Positions 21,627-33,256 of a stretch of DNA of 64,000 nucleotides are shown here, piece after piece. The notes beneath the pieces are model-generated. The model was not told the origin of the DNA, made no database searches, and saw only the letters and a list, made by a program, of their open reading frames with translations. The translations under genes were made by a program, and so were the position numbers. Every line of letters starts with the position of its first letter. Position 1 is the stretch's first letter. This DNA comes from Anisodus tanguticus (taxonomy: Eukaryota > Streptophyta > Magnoliopsida > Solanales > Solanaceae), in assembly GCA_034509755.1 (NCBI GenBank), contig CM067555.1, positions 10,114,142 through 10,178,141 of the forward strand, given 5' to 3'.

Positions 21627-23277
21627 ATGGATATTGAGTCTAACTTAACCCTAAAAGCTAGCTTGTAGGGTGAGGATTAGAGATGGCAGTGGATTCTGAA
21701 CCTGGTGAATCCAGATCCGTTTTATAGGATATGGATCTTCAAAATTTGGACCCGACGGATCCGTATCGGACCCGGATCCGTTTCAATCGGATCGGATCTG
21801 GATCTTGTATTTGAGATCCGTATTCGGTCCAGATCCGACCCGTGGATCCATTTTTCTTAAATATATTCATAACCTAAAATATAATTTTATAAGTATTTTT
21901 TCTTAAAATTGCTAAGCACATCCTTGCAAGTTTAATTCTCAAAACAAGTTTAATTTATCCCCGCGTTAACTCAAAAACCAAAAAATAAAGAGGTAACTTC
22001 GATAATAAAATCAATGTTATATTAGTGAATGACTAACATCTCCATAGACAAGTAGTTAAAATTATATTCACTTCATTTGTGAAGATTTCAAACACATGCA
22101 AGTTCTGCATTGTGTAAATACTAGTCAGCATTTTTCACGACTATTGTCATTGTCCAACATTTTCAATTAATAGCTCACAATCAAAACGAGACAACGAACA
22201 AAATATCTCATATGAACATTTCAAAATTGAAACACAGTAAACTGTTAGCTAAGTAAAAATCATTTGTCAGTTCAAAAAAAAAATCTTAGCAATGTTACAT
22301 TTTTAGCAAGACAAATTTTTTTACATGGGGATCCAGATCCGATCCGTGGATCCGATAGATCCGGATTTGGATCTGATTTTTATGGACCCGGCGGATCTGG
22401 ATCCGAATCTGGATTCAGGTATGAAAAACGAATCTGGATCTGAATCTAGTAGGATCCGGTCCAGATCCGATCCGTTGCCATCCCTAGGTACAAAGGTCAC
22501 ATTTAGAAACACACACAAATTCGGTCCCTAACAAGAATTGAGCGCGTAATTAGGCATGATACATTTTCAATTAATAGCTCACAATCAAAACAAGACAACG
22601 AACAAAATATATCAAAACGAGACAACGAACAAAATATCTCATATGAACATTTCAAAATTGAAACACAGTAAACTGTTAGCTAAGTAAAAATAGTTTGTCA
22701 GTTAAAAAAAAAATCTTAGAAAGGTTACATTTTTAGCAAGACAAAATTTTTTACATGTGGATCCAAATCCGATCCGTGGACCCGGTGGATCCGATAGATC
22801 CGAATTTGGATATGATTTTGATGGACCCGACGGATCTGGATCCGGATCCGGATCTGAATTCAGGTATGAAAAATGGATCTGGATCTGGATCTAGTAGGAT
22901 CCGGTCCAGATCCGATCCGTTGCCATCCCTAGTGAGGATTGACCAAATTCATATAAGGAGTTCATGTTCCCAAAAGCTAGCTTGTAGGGTTAGGATTGTC
23001 CAAGTCTATATAAGGAGTTCATGTTCCCATTCCATTTCCGATGTGGGACTCTTAACACTCACCGCACGCCAGACCTCGTTAACTGGAGCGTGGACAATAC
23101 AATTTGGGGGCCAATATCAGTGAATAAAGAATTGGAATGAGTCTAACTCTGATACCATGTAAAGAATGTATACTGGGTCTAACTCAACCCCAAAAGCTAG
23201 TTTGTAGGGTGAAGATTCTCCAAGTTCATATAATGAGTCCATGTTTTCATTCTATTTCCGAGGTGAGACTCTTAACA
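21627..23277. repeat. Three-copy direct repeat (AAAAGCTAGCTTGTAGGG family)
   Basis: The words AAAAGCTAGCTTGTAGGG, ATATAAGGAGTTCATG and CCGATGTGGGACTCTTAACA occur in order at about 21650 (interrupted by the hAT MITE, resuming at 22940), 22972-23064 and 23193-23277. A linking stretch with TCTAACTCTGATACCATG lies at 23140. A reverse-strand relative may lie at 42860-42965. No coding content. Confidence 0.7.
21678..22931. mobile_element. Composite hAT MITE with perfect 8-bp target duplication
   Basis: The element starts TAGAGATGGCAGTGGAT and ends TTGCCATCCCTA (reverse TAGGGATGGCAACGGAT). GTGAGGAT stands intact on both sides (21670-21677 and 22932-22939). GGATCC/GATCCG words crowd both subterminal regions. 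The right third is present twice: 22150-22487 and about 22558-22931 are near-identical, and 22487 has its own terminus. About 70 bp (22488-22557) separate the copies. There is no transposase. Confidence 0.8.
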
Positions 23278-23525
23278 GATATATATCTCTATAACAACCA
23301 TTTCACTATAACAATCATGTTTTATGTGGAGTTGATCCTTCTTATGTTAATGTTAAATTATATTATATGTTCTTTATAACAACATTTTGCTATAGCAATC
23401 AAAATATTATCGAAACAAACGATGTTGTTATAGAGAGATTTGACTGGATATATAAAAATATACTAAATTCTTAATACGTATTAGATATAAACTCATAATT
23501 TTAACCGTTAAATGAGCTTAATATA

Positions 23526-23774
23526 CTCTCCATCCCATATTACTTGTCCTTTTTTTAAAAGTCAAATTATATAAATTTTGGCCAATATTTTGAGATATTT
23601 TTTTTATCAATTGATATGAGAAGAATTGGAACTTGTAATACTTTTCGTGTAATTTTTTACTATCTAAATTAAAATTTTAAAATATTAAATTGATCTAATC
23701 TAATTTAACTCTGAAGATTAACCAACTTTACTTTCGAAAAGCAAAACAAAACAACTAATACGAAACGGAGGAAG
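23526..23774. mobile_element. Stowaway MITE
   Basis: CTCTCCATCCCATATTACTT on the left and (reverse) CTTCCTCCGTTTCGTATTAG on the right form inverted repeats, with TA on both sides (23524-23525 and 23775-23776). Confidence 0.75.
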
Positions 23775-23776
23775 TA

Positions 23777-25205
23777 GTGAAAATTTTCAAAGTTGAACAC
23801 ATGGAATTTAAATTATGATCCTCCTCTTCTGGGGTCCCTTTTGCTATTAGCTTTGCAAATGGGAAAATGGTGTACAATAAGAGGTGCAGAGATATAATGG
23901 ATGTATTCTTGAAGGGAATGGTTGGAATTCGAGAAAACAAATTAGTGTACTGTTCAATGGAATATTGGGAAAGGAATTGCTCCTCTCACTCATATATACA
24001 CACATTCTCTTGTTCTCTCTTTAGTGTCCATAGATTGCGACCTACTATTACAATTCTCTTCTTTCTCTGCTGTTTTTATTCCAATTGATGTTTATTTTAT
24101 TTTTGTATTCTGGATTTTGTCCTGAATTAGTATATTCCAGCAATAATTTTGTGAAAGAGGCTTGAATGACTCGCAGGCCAAAATATCCATTTGCCTCCCA
24201 ATAATTTTAATTTTTGCAATTTGAGAAAGAATGAATAGTCATGTCTTGTTTAATTTGTGTGATCAAAAGATTTTTTTAATTTGTAATCTTAAACATGTCA
24301 TAATATTTATATTGCTATAAAAACTTCTAATTGAGGATAAAATAAAAGGTTTAAATTAAATTATTTTCAAATTTAAAGAGGTTCTTTTCAGGACGGATAA
24401 AAGAAAATAGTGTCATGTAAACTGAAATAAGCGGAGAGTACCTATTGTCAAATATTTTTTTTCTTGGTTTTTCCGTTTACTCTTAAAATCATTTTGGATA
24501 CATAGTCCATTTGTGTGATATTTTTCCCTTTTCTATAAATTCTACAATGAATCTCGTGTTTTTTCCCTTTACTCATAAAATCGTTTTGGATACATATCCA
24601 TTTGATGTTTTGGTGTTTTTCTGTGTTTTTTATGAGATATAGTCATAAAATTATTGAGTTTGACATTCCCGTTATGAATTTTGAGTTTTACTATAGGCTA
24701 CAAATTCAAAGGGGAACAGAAAATCATGGTTATTAATTAGGCAAGAGTTTCAAATTTGACACAGTGAAATATTAATTACTCCATAGTCCATGCACAAAAA
24801 AGCCAGGTTAAAATGGGTGTCCTTAATTAGTCCCCTGTGAACATGGCACAAGCGCATTAAATTTCTTCCATGCCAAAATCCTATTTGCATTGCTGTCTGT
24901 TGGACAAGGAGCATCATGAGTTACTAGTAATACTCTGCAATGCATTGAGACCTTTCAATTATTCATCGATCTCTCCATCTTTATCACACTACAATTTACA
25001 CAAGTGAAAGAATAGTAATGACATTAATACATTTATTTTTCCACGTTGGATAGATCTATTTGCTCCATAAATATTTTAATTAATTAATATGCCCCATAGT
25101 CTTTCCACTCATAAAATTGTAGGGTTGAAATCTTATTAACGTCTTCCTCTTTTCCCAACTCTTTGGTCTGTTCCTCATAAAATTTAAAAAAGAAAAGAAT
25201 AATTT
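23777..25205. other. Intergenic, no gene seen
   Basis: AT-rich DNA. Short ORFs here have no recognisable domain, and no terminal repeats were found. Confidence 0.55.
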
Positions 25206-25371
25206 TGTAGAATAGTATAAATCTCATTTTCTTGGAGTTTTCCTATTAATACAATATATATAGAGTATATAATTGTAGTCCTAATGGAATTAGGATCTCT
25301 ATTTTACATTAATTACACTAAAATATTAATTACAGAATATATTGTGAATATATGGAATATATTCACTATCA
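25206..25371 (-). repeat. 3' LTR of minus-strand Copia
   Basis: On the minus strand it starts TGATAGTGAATATATTCC and ends TACTATTCTACA, 166 bp, and follows the RNase H end in the expected orientation. It resembles the LTR at 45490-45659. Confidence 0.75.
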
Positions 25372-25373
25372 CA

Positions 25374-26985
25374 CCAACTCAGTCGAGGCGGGAGGAGGAC
25401 GGATGCTGAGACTGAATCTGAAGTCAAGGAGCAGTTGTCGAGGAAGCCCCTTAGTGAAGATATATGTGTACTGATACGAAGAAGGAACATGCAACACCCT
25501 AAAGTGACTCATTGCAACCTTCTCACGAACAAAGTGAATATCCATCTCAATATGCTTGGTTCGTTGATGCTGAACCAGGTTATGACACAAGTAAACAACA
25601 GATATGTTATTACAGTAAACCAAAGATGCCTTACGTGAGGGACAATGAAGCTCAAGAATGAGATTTCGGAGCCAACATAGCTCGGCAACAACGTTCGCAA
25701 CGCCTCGATATTCTGATTCGACACTCGAACGGGAAAGCATGGCTTGCTGCTTGGCAGACCATGATATAATATTATCCCCTAAAAATATGAAATAGCCGGA
25801 CATAGAGCGATGGATGTTCGGACAGCCTGTCCAATCGGCGTCTGTGTAGGAGAGCAACCTAGTCGATGCGGAGGGATATACATATAGTCCATAGTCAAGA
25901 GTGCCCTTAATGTACCAAATGATACGCTTAAGAGCTATAAAGTGAGGTTCCCAATGAGTGTGCATGAACAAGCACACCCTGTTGAACAACATATGCAATA
26001 TCTGGCCGAGTGAAGGTGAGATACTGAAGAGCACCTGCTAGATTCCTATAAAGAGAGGGATCGTTGACCAGATCCCATCATCCGCACTGAGTTTAGACTT
26101 TGAGTCGACAAGAGCATGATCTCGCAGTTTGCCATTTTAGCCCTGCAGACAATCTCCTCTGCATACTTACGCTAACACAAGAACATGGCAAGTGCGGATC
26201 TGATCACTGATATCTCCGAAAAATAACTCAACTTACCCAAATCTGTCTTAGTAAATTCGGACATGAGCAGGGCAATGATCTCGTATTTCAGAGTATCAGA
26301 AGAAGATGTCAGAACAATAACATCCACATATAAAAGAAGATAAGTCGTGTCAGTACCTCGATGAAAAATAAATAGGGAGTGATCACTCTTGTTGCACACG
26401 AACCCTATCTGTATGATGTATGTAGCAAACCTCTCATATCAAGCCCTAGGTGTTTGTTTCAAACCATAGAGTGACTTACGAAGACGACATACATAATGAG
26501 GAACCTCCGGATGCACAAAGCCAGGCGATTGATGTATATAAACGGTTTCTTTTAAATCCTCATGTAAGAACGTATGTTTGACATCAAACTGGTGAATCAA
26601 CCAATTTTTTCCCATAGATATACTCAACACAGATCAAATGGTGGCTGGTTTGACCACGGACTAAACGTCTCACCATAATCAACTCCCTCCTGCTTACCAG
26701 TACCATTAGCCTAAGTCTTGCCTTATAGCATTCAAACTCTCCACTATCTCAGAATTTGTGACGATAAAGCCACATTCAACGAATCACATTCACCCATTCT
26801 CGTTTCAGAACAAGATCCCAAGTGAGCTGATTTGTTAATGCATTAAACTCCTCATGCATGGCCGCATTCCAATTTGGGTCAAGTTTGGATAATTTTGGGT
26901 TTTTCAGAATGGGTGAGATGGTTTGAGTGGATAGGTTAAAGTGAACTTTTGATTTGAAAATCTCGTGTTGTGCACGTGTTTTCAT
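25374..26985 (-). pseudogene. Reverse transcriptase and RNase H of minus-strand Copia
   Basis: In order on the minus strand: NWNAAMHEEFNALTNQLTWD (26776-26985), then IHQFDVKHTFLHEDLKET and YGLKQTPRA (26439-26630). The polymerase box follows but reads YVDVIV instead of YVDDIV, so the second catalytic aspartate is lost. The connection region is broken by frameshifts at 26035-26170. RNase H (25369-26034) is one open frame: SYTDADWTGCP, SMSGYFIFLGDNIISWSAK, SSVESEYRGVANVVAELCW, and TKHIEMDIHFVREKV. Inactive. Confidence 0.85.
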
Positions 26986-27003
26986 GCGGTGAGTGGGGAC
27001 AAT

Positions 27004-27281
27004 TGTTGATACCCAATTTTGTCCCCTCTTTTCCGATTATTTATTTGCGTTTTAAAATATTTTGACACCCCAAAACAATTTCAACATATATATATATAAA
27101 GATTAGGAGGTAGTACCGTCCATAATCATATTCATTTAAAAAATTAGAATTTACAAAGTAAATTATCAAGGAGATAAACCTTGGGAATTTCTGGGGTATA
27201 TTGGATCATATGATATGAGTCATATGATATGGGTCATATGAACTGAATCATATGGGTATTTGAGGGGTATTTTAATCTAAC
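27004..27281. repeat. LTR-like fragment (TGTTGATACCC start)
   Basis: The sequence starting TGTTGATACCCAATTTTGTC truncates the Copia to its left. This start resembles LTRs of large gypsy elements in Solanaceae, but no end, primer site or partner LTR is present. The rest of the interval, with three ATCATATGA-type words at 27205-27245, is unassigned. Confidence 0.4.
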
Positions 27282-28690
27282 CTAAAGGGGGATTTCTGTA
27301 AGAGCTCTCAACTTCTCTCTAATTGTAGAAAGAGAAAGACTTACTAAAAAATGAAACTTAATACCCATGGTAAGTGTGGCTTTGGCTGGTAGGAGTTGTG
27401 ATAGGTCATTCCCCCAACCAGTAGGAGCAATTACGCTAAGTATTTTGCAAATTGAATAAGACGGATCTGGGTTATTTTTGTGAAAATTAATTTTAATGGT
27501 TGTTGATCTTGATATTTCAAGAATAGCTTGATAAAAATATGGGGTTTTTAAAATATCCCATGATTTATAAAACCATTTTTGTCCAAAATAATTTTGTAGT
27601 GCTAGAAAAGGGTCTTTATTAAAAAATCCTTTTTCAAGAGTAGTAATATTTTGAAAAAAGGGTTTTATGAAGTATTTAGGTGCAGGTTTTTTGGGGACTT
27701 GTGGTACCACAAGTTGGTTTTTTGAAAATTATTTTTGAGAAAAGGTTTTTGAAGAATCTTCTTTCTCGAGTTGTAGTTTTGAAAATTGTTTTTGAGAAAG
27801 GGTTTTTGAAGATTTTCCTTTCTCGATTTTTGTAAAATTTTGAGAGGTTTTTTCCCCTCCTGAGCTTTGAGCAACTTCTTGTTTGGAATTTTGAAGTTGT
27901 ATCAATGCCTGTTGTAATTCTGGGGATTTCGCCAGGAGTTGCAGAAGATTTTCGGCAGTTATCTCCTGTGCTGGTGTTTTTTGCACGGATGCTGTGGTAT
28001 TTTCATTTTCTTCTTTCATTACTGCATCATACCACGACAAGGGTTTTTCAGTGGGAGATTTGGCAAGGAATTTTTCTTTTTCTTCTTTTGTGGGTTTTTT
28101 AGGAGGCCATGGAATTTGTTTGTTGTTGTGGTGCAACAACAGGTGTATTTATTGGTGGAGGTATCTCTTCTTTTCTCTTTTGGAGCAAGGCTCCGCACAT
28201 TGCATGGTAACAATATTGTCCAGATTCTCTCATGTCCTTTCTGGATATTTTTTCTCTGTAACCCAGACATTGGGGCAAAGGACAGTGATAGGACATTTCT
28301 GTCTTGTAACTGATATTGGAAATCTGTGGATTTTTATAGGGATAATGATAGGGTATCTCTGTGTTGTAACTGGTTTTGGAAACCTGTGGGTTTTTTCTCC
28401 TGTTTTTGAGTAAACCACTGGTTAAAAAATTTGTAAAGTAAAACTTTTCAAAAATTAATTTACAGAATTTTTTTTTTGATGCAATTTTTAAAAATTGTAA
28501 ATTATGTTTAAAGTTTTTTTTGTATGCAAAGGAATCAATTAATTTGATGGAACATGTATCACAGTTTCTAGGGGACTCGAAATTCTGATCTAAAAAACTA
28601 TTTCTTAATTCGCCTAGATGACAAGAATAAGTTTTAATCAGATCGAGGTCGCTAGTTTTCGGTTTTGTCAGAAAAGGGAATTTTAGATTC
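27282..28690 (-). pseudogene. Pararetrovirus-associated ORFs of unknown function
   Basis: Downstream of the protease the reading runs through Lys-rich linkers. Two ORFs follow: 27729-28139 (PWPPKKPTKEEKEKF near the start, LSWYDAV, and a Gln-rich helix LLQLLAKSPELQQALIQLQ) and 27282-27710 (FFQNITTLEKGFFNK, YFGQKWF, WGNDL). I recognise the second as a type seen with plant endogenous pararetroviruses but cannot assign a role. No YxDD polymerase motif is seen here. Confidence 0.4.
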
Positions 28691-29110
28691 TTTTTATTGG
28701 AATAAAAAGAAATGAAATCATTATCTACCTTATAAGGAGTGATAAGATTTATAAATGGTGTTTCTAAGATAACGGAGTTGTGAATGTCTTTTACTAAGAC
28801 AAACGATGTTGCGATAGAAACTCCATTAATGATAACGGACGCATTGATTTGAGAATTGATTTCTAGCTTTGTGTTATTGGCCGCCGCTAGAATTTCCTGG
28901 GTATTTTCATGAAATTGATTAGGTATTAGACCTGTTTTTATGCAATTCAGATCTGCACCGGTATCAAAGAGAGCAATAATAGTAATTCTAAAATTGCCTG
29001 GGATTTTAAGGGTTATTTGAACAAGGTATTTTTTGGACGTGATTTGTCGTAAGACAACAAGGAATTATTGTGGGACCTCTTCAAGGAAAGGGTTGTCAGG
29101 AGGTTCTCCT
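28690..29110 (-). pseudogene. Pararetroviral aspartic protease
   Basis: The minus strand reads ALFDTGADLNC near 28970, the active-site loop of retropepsin-type proteases. About 60 codons later comes the second hydrophobic strand with VILETPF. The reading has no start codon of its own and is part of the former polyprotein. The reverse transcriptase expected next is missing. Confidence 0.7.
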
Positions 29111-29169
29111 GGATCTTCTGAGTCGGATTTGTCTGACTCAGAACTGGATTCAGAATTATCCTGGGTTTT

Positions 29170-30011
29170 TTAAATGATTGTTTTTAGTAGAAGAGAGTCT
29201 TGATCTTGTTTTTCTCGTAGAGCCTTGATCTCTATTTTGATTTGTTTCACCTCTCTCTGGAGTTCTAGAATTGGGGTTTCTTTGGATTCTTTCATCCCTT
29301 TACCATTTTTCAGGATTTTGGTCAAATCGTAGGTATTTTTGGAGGTATTTGGTAAAATTGAATTTTTGGAATCTTTTTTCTCGTCGGTGAAGGATTTGAG
29401 GAGTTTATTCAAATAATCTTTTTGGTGTTCGACATCTATGTCTTGAACTATTTCTAACATGAATTCTTGATCATTGGTTAAAACACAAACAAGTTTTCCC
29501 TTACCTTATCGGAATATTCAGAAGAACTGGTTGTAAGCAATTCATCAATTTGAAGGGCTTTGTTGTCTTCAGAAGACAGAGAAAAGTAGTCGGGTTCTGA
29601 CTCGACATTTGAATCGGAGGAATCAATGAGAAGATTGGAGATCTTTTGGGTGACGTCATCGTCGAGCTTCAATTCTTGTAATTTTGTATTCATTTTGCAG
29701 TATTTCGATGTATGACATTTTTTGTGACATTTGTAACACGTAAGGTCCTTGTATTTGGAATCAGCTTTTTTGGTATTTGGTTTTCTGAAACAATGAGTAT
29801 TTTTGTATGGGTTTTTGTAATACTCTTCGTTGGATTTGCTGAAATCTCTCTTTTTGTAACCTCTAGAAGTACTCTTAAGGGATTTATGAGTCTTGCTACA
29901 GTTTCCTGTACAACTAGAAGAGGGTTTTGAGAAATTCGTATCAAACTGTTTGCAAAAGGTTCCAAGTTCGCACTTAGTTCTCTTTAGGTCCAGCTTGAGG
30001 TGTTTCTGCAA
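29170..30011 (-). pseudogene. Caulimovirid nucleocapsid zinc-knuckle and coiled-coil region
   Basis: The ORF at 29478-30011 (177 codons) is Lys/Ser-rich and carries a CX2CX4HX4C zinc knuckle at residues 92-105 (C92, C95, H100, C105), the RNA-binding motif of capsid proteins. An acidic Ser/Asp tail follows. A frame break leads into 29170-29460, a charged heptad-like coil. Together they look like the C-terminal capsid part of a pararetrovirus polyprotein. Confidence 0.65.
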
Positions 30012-30217
30012 TTTCAGGTCTTGACAGATCTTTAGACCTTCCTATTGAGTTATACTGACAAGTTGTCCGTATGTAAACTCACTGTAGGGTATAATATGTT
30101 TATCGCAATTCTCTTTGATTTTGTTCCTAACCTTTTCTCCTAAAATGGTAGGTAATCCGGCCAGGAATTTCTCTTTCCAAAATGGCTGGTTGGAATCTTC
30201 CCTGAGCATAACTCTGG

Positions 30218-31086
30218 TTAAGAAGGTATTTTTGTACCATTGGAAATCGCTGAGTTGCTTGCATTTGAGGTTGGAAAGTAATTCGGCATTTTTGTCTTTA
30301 GATTAGAAGAATCTCCTATGAAATTTAAAGAGATTGTGAGAATCAAGGTTGCTACGGCATCTTGTAGGGGCTCACCTTGTTCATCAAGGATTAGTAATCC
30401 TTCTTCGTCAGTTTTGATGGAATTGAGGATATCTTCCTTTTGTTTATCAGCGAGATAATTATCCCACCAACCTTTCAATTGACCAAAGAATCCTACGATT
30501 AGCAGTTCTGCAATGGTCTTGTCTTGGGTTTTGTAGGCATTTGCAGCCATGGTCATTTGTTGAAGAAAACTGAGAATATTGTATTTGGTCATCCCATCTA
30601 TATTCCAATCATAAATGGAAGAGGCATTGAAACAAGACTGAGCTAGGGGTTTGACTATTCCTAGGTCAGGAGCAGGAATAATTTGTAATTGCTGTTGTTG
30701 GACCTGTTGTATTGGTCGTTTCCAATCCATATGGTTAACAAAAGGTTTTTTGTTTTGGAATTTTTTGGAGTATCACCGTCGTTGGAATTGTTGACAAGAG
30801 TAGTGATTTTGTTGGAAGATTGTGGAGTATCAGGAATAACGTGTTTAGTATTAGAACTGTTGGACGTCCCAATTCTACTCAATTGATCCTGGATAGCCTG
30901 AATAAATTCAGATTTGTTTTGCTGGATATTCTTGATGCCATCTTTGGATACCTGAAAGGGTTTAAAGATAGGTTTTTGGCTTTTCGATTTCATATCCTTA
31001 GTCGTACCTGTGGAATCTATGGTGACTAAAGGGTTGGATTTTATGTGTTTTTCTACCCTGTCGAGTTGTTTTCCTAGGGTATTCAA
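30218..31086 (-). pseudogene. Caulimovirid capsid-like region
   Basis: Two overlapping minus-strand ORFs (30661-31086 and 30218-30730) give a low-complexity Ser/Asn/Lys-rich linker and then a gag-like capsid segment with GQLKGWWDNYL as its marker. That block is typical of caulimovirid and related gag capsids. A frame change near 30700 separates the two parts. Confidence 0.6.
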
Positions 31087-31499
31087 ACTGATATTGGTAA
31101 AATTGTTTTGGGCGAGGATACTCTTGGTATTTGTTTTTTCATCCTCTGCTGGATTCTTAAGAGGAATCGCGTCTACAAGGCAGCCGTGAATATTAAGCTT
31201 GATGCCTTGTAAAGGAGGGTGATTGGACTGGACTTTCCTAGAATCAACTAGGGTTTCCCACTCCGGTGTTTTGTTCCTAGTCGTAACGGGATTTACCGTT
31301 TTAGAAAAGGGGTAATCAATGAAATTTTCAGAGGAGTAAATTTCAAACCAGTCAAAGAATAGGATGTTTATCCTATGTTCATTAACAAAATTGTAAAATT
31401 CTTCATGTATTTTTGTCCTAGTATTTGAAAAGGTTTTGAAGAACCAAATTCTTTTTTCTAGGTTGTATTTTTCGTAAAAATCTTTTCGTAGGAATTTGA
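31087..31499 (-). pseudogene. Caulimovirid movement-protein-like region, 3' part
   Basis: The minus strand carries a continuous but ATG-less reading of about 135 codons rich in aromatic and basic residues, with FFDWFEIYSS as the clearest block. It is placed directly upstream of the capsid-like region, as in caulimovirid polyproteins. The N-terminal part is missing because a Copia element abuts at about 31500. Identity as movement protein is inferred mainly from position. Confidence 0.4.
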
Positions 31500-31982
31500 A
31501 CCATTAACAATATTGTTAGAAACTTACTTGCCCATGCATCTCTACCACCATCCTTGTGGCACCATGCGTTACAAATGACAACCTATCTTTTGAACATACT
31601 TTCGAGAAAACAAATAGCCAATGAATCTCCACTCAAAATTTTATACCTAAAAGACCCATCATATTCTCATTTACGGGTTTTTGGGTGCTTATGTTATCCT
31701 CTCTTTCCTTCTACTACCATCAATAAACTTCAACCCCGGTCCACTTCGTGTGTTTTTTTGGGATATCCATCAAATTATCATGGTTACAAATGTTTTGACT
31801 TATCCTCTAATAAAATCATCATAAGTCGTCACGTAATTTTTGATGAAACAAATTTCCCTTTTACCAAATTACATTGTTCCAGGTCTCATACCTATGAATT
31901 TCTTGACGATAGCATACCCTCGTATTTAATCTATAAATTAGCCTCCCAAACATGCCTAATGTGTCCCGGTGTCTCGGCCTGA
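31500..31982 (+). pseudogene. Integrase C-terminal part of plus-strand Copia
   Basis: The frame begins INNIVRNLLAHASLPPSLWH and continues LNILSRKQIANESPLKILY, HLRVFGCLCYPLFPSTT and FLGYPSNYHGYKCFDL. This is the usual segment after the integrase core; all three catalytic acidic residues lie in the missing part. Confidence 0.82.
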
Positions 31983-32242
31983 TTACTGAGCCTCGCGGGT
32001 ATTGGCCCAGCAGAGCCTCTCGATGGCAGCACACTATCGAGAGGCCCAGTGGCAAGCGATCCGTTGGGTCTTGGCCCAAGTAGTCGACCGTCCCCTGGCC
32101 CACTGCCCGGTAGTCCAGTCACTGTCAGCCAGTCTCATCCGACCTGACTCCAATTCTAACCCAATGGCCTGTCACTCGTAGTCAACACGGGATTTTTAAG
32201 CTAAATAAATAATAATGTCTTCACACCTGTGTTGCCAAGTCA

Positions 32243-33256
32243 TTGTTGCCCCGTAATCCTGTGTCTGCCCATAATGACCCGAATTGGAAAATGACTGTGG
32301 ATGATGAATTTAATGCTCTTATTAATAATAGGACGTGGGATTTGGTGCCTCGTCCCCCTGATGTGAATGTGATTTGGTCTATGTGGATTTTTAGTCATAA
32401 AGAAAAATCCGATGGTACATTTGAGAGGCACAAAGCCCGTCTTGTAGGTGATGGGAAGACTCAACAGGTTGGTGTGGATTGCGGTGAGACTTTTAGCCCA
32501 ATGGTCAAACCGGCAACTATCAGAACGGTCCTCAGTCTGGCTCTTTCGAAGGCATGGTCGCTTTATCAGCTTGACGTCAAAAATGCCTTCCTACATGATG
32601 ACCTCAATGAAATAGTTTACATGTATCAGCCTATGGGTTACAGAGACCCTACTTATCCTAATTATGTTTGCCTGCTAAGGAAATTGTTGTATGGGTTCAA
32701 ACAAGCTCATAGAGCATGGTATAAGAGGTTTGCAGATTATGTTTCACATATTGGGTTTTCTAACAGCATGTCTGATCATTCTCTGTTCATATACCGTCAG
32801 GGTAATGATATCGCTTACATTCTTTTGTATGTGGATGATATTATATTAACTGCCTCCTCTGATGCTCTTCGCAAGTCTATTATGTCACTGGTTGGCTCTG
32901 AGTTTGCAATGAAGGATCTAGGGCCACTGAGTTACTTCTTAGGGATAGCTGTGACACATCATGCAGGTGGTTTATTTTTATCCCAAAAGAAGTATGCGGC
33001 AGAGATTGTTGAACGAGCTGGCATGTCATCGTGTAGGCCGTCCGCTACTCCGGTTGATACTAAACCAAAGTTGAGTACTTCGTCCATCAAACCATATGCC
33101 GATCCATCACATTACCGCAACCTGGTAGGGGGCCTACACTATCTCACATTCACGAGGCCAGAAATCTCTTATGTTATACAACATGTTTGTCTATTCATGC
33201 ATAACCCGATAGAGGATCACATGCATGCTCTCAAACGCATTGTGCGTTATATTTAG
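32243..33256 (+). pseudogene. Reverse transcriptase of plus-strand Copia
   Basis: A 337-codon open frame covers NWKMTVDDEFNALINNRTWD, DVNVIWSMWIF, ERHKARLVGDGKTQQVGVDC, YQLDVKNAFLHDDLNE, and the intact catalytic box YVDDIILTAS. LGPLSYFLGIAV and LVGGLHYLTFTRPEISYVIQ follow. It ends at a TAG in the connection to RNase H (near 33254), so a single stop separates the two domains. The spacer at 31983-32242 is GC-richer and frame-shifted. Confidence 0.85.

Larger units (their letters stand above)
25206..27003 (-). mobile_element. Ty1/copia element, 5'-truncated, minus strand
   Basis: On the minus strand this holds reverse transcriptase, RNase H and a 3' LTR in normal orientation (25206-25371). Integrase, gag and the 5' LTR are absent: the element is cut at 27003, where an unrelated LTR-like sequence begins. 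It is related in sequence to the two Copia derivatives at 9082 and 45490 and shares their LTR style. Confidence 0.85.
27282..31499 (-). mobile_element. Endogenous pararetrovirus-like (Caulimoviridae) remnant
   Basis: On the minus strand, from 31499 down: the end of a movement-protein-like region, a capsid-like region, a zinc knuckle, an aspartic protease, then two ORFs of unknown role. Reverse transcriptase and RNase H are not found. There are no LTRs, which separates it from the neighbouring Copia elements. The protein style is that of solanaceous endogenous caulimovirids (solendovirus, petuvirus or florendovirus relatives); the genus is not resolved. Many frameshifts and stops show that it is an old, inactive copy. 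Copia or LTR sequence abuts both edges. Confidence 0.72.

Noticed and set aside
32243..33256. 337-codon open frame as a host gene
   Set aside because: It carries YVDDIILTAS and the full Copia polymerase order, and continues after one stop into RNase H and an LTR.
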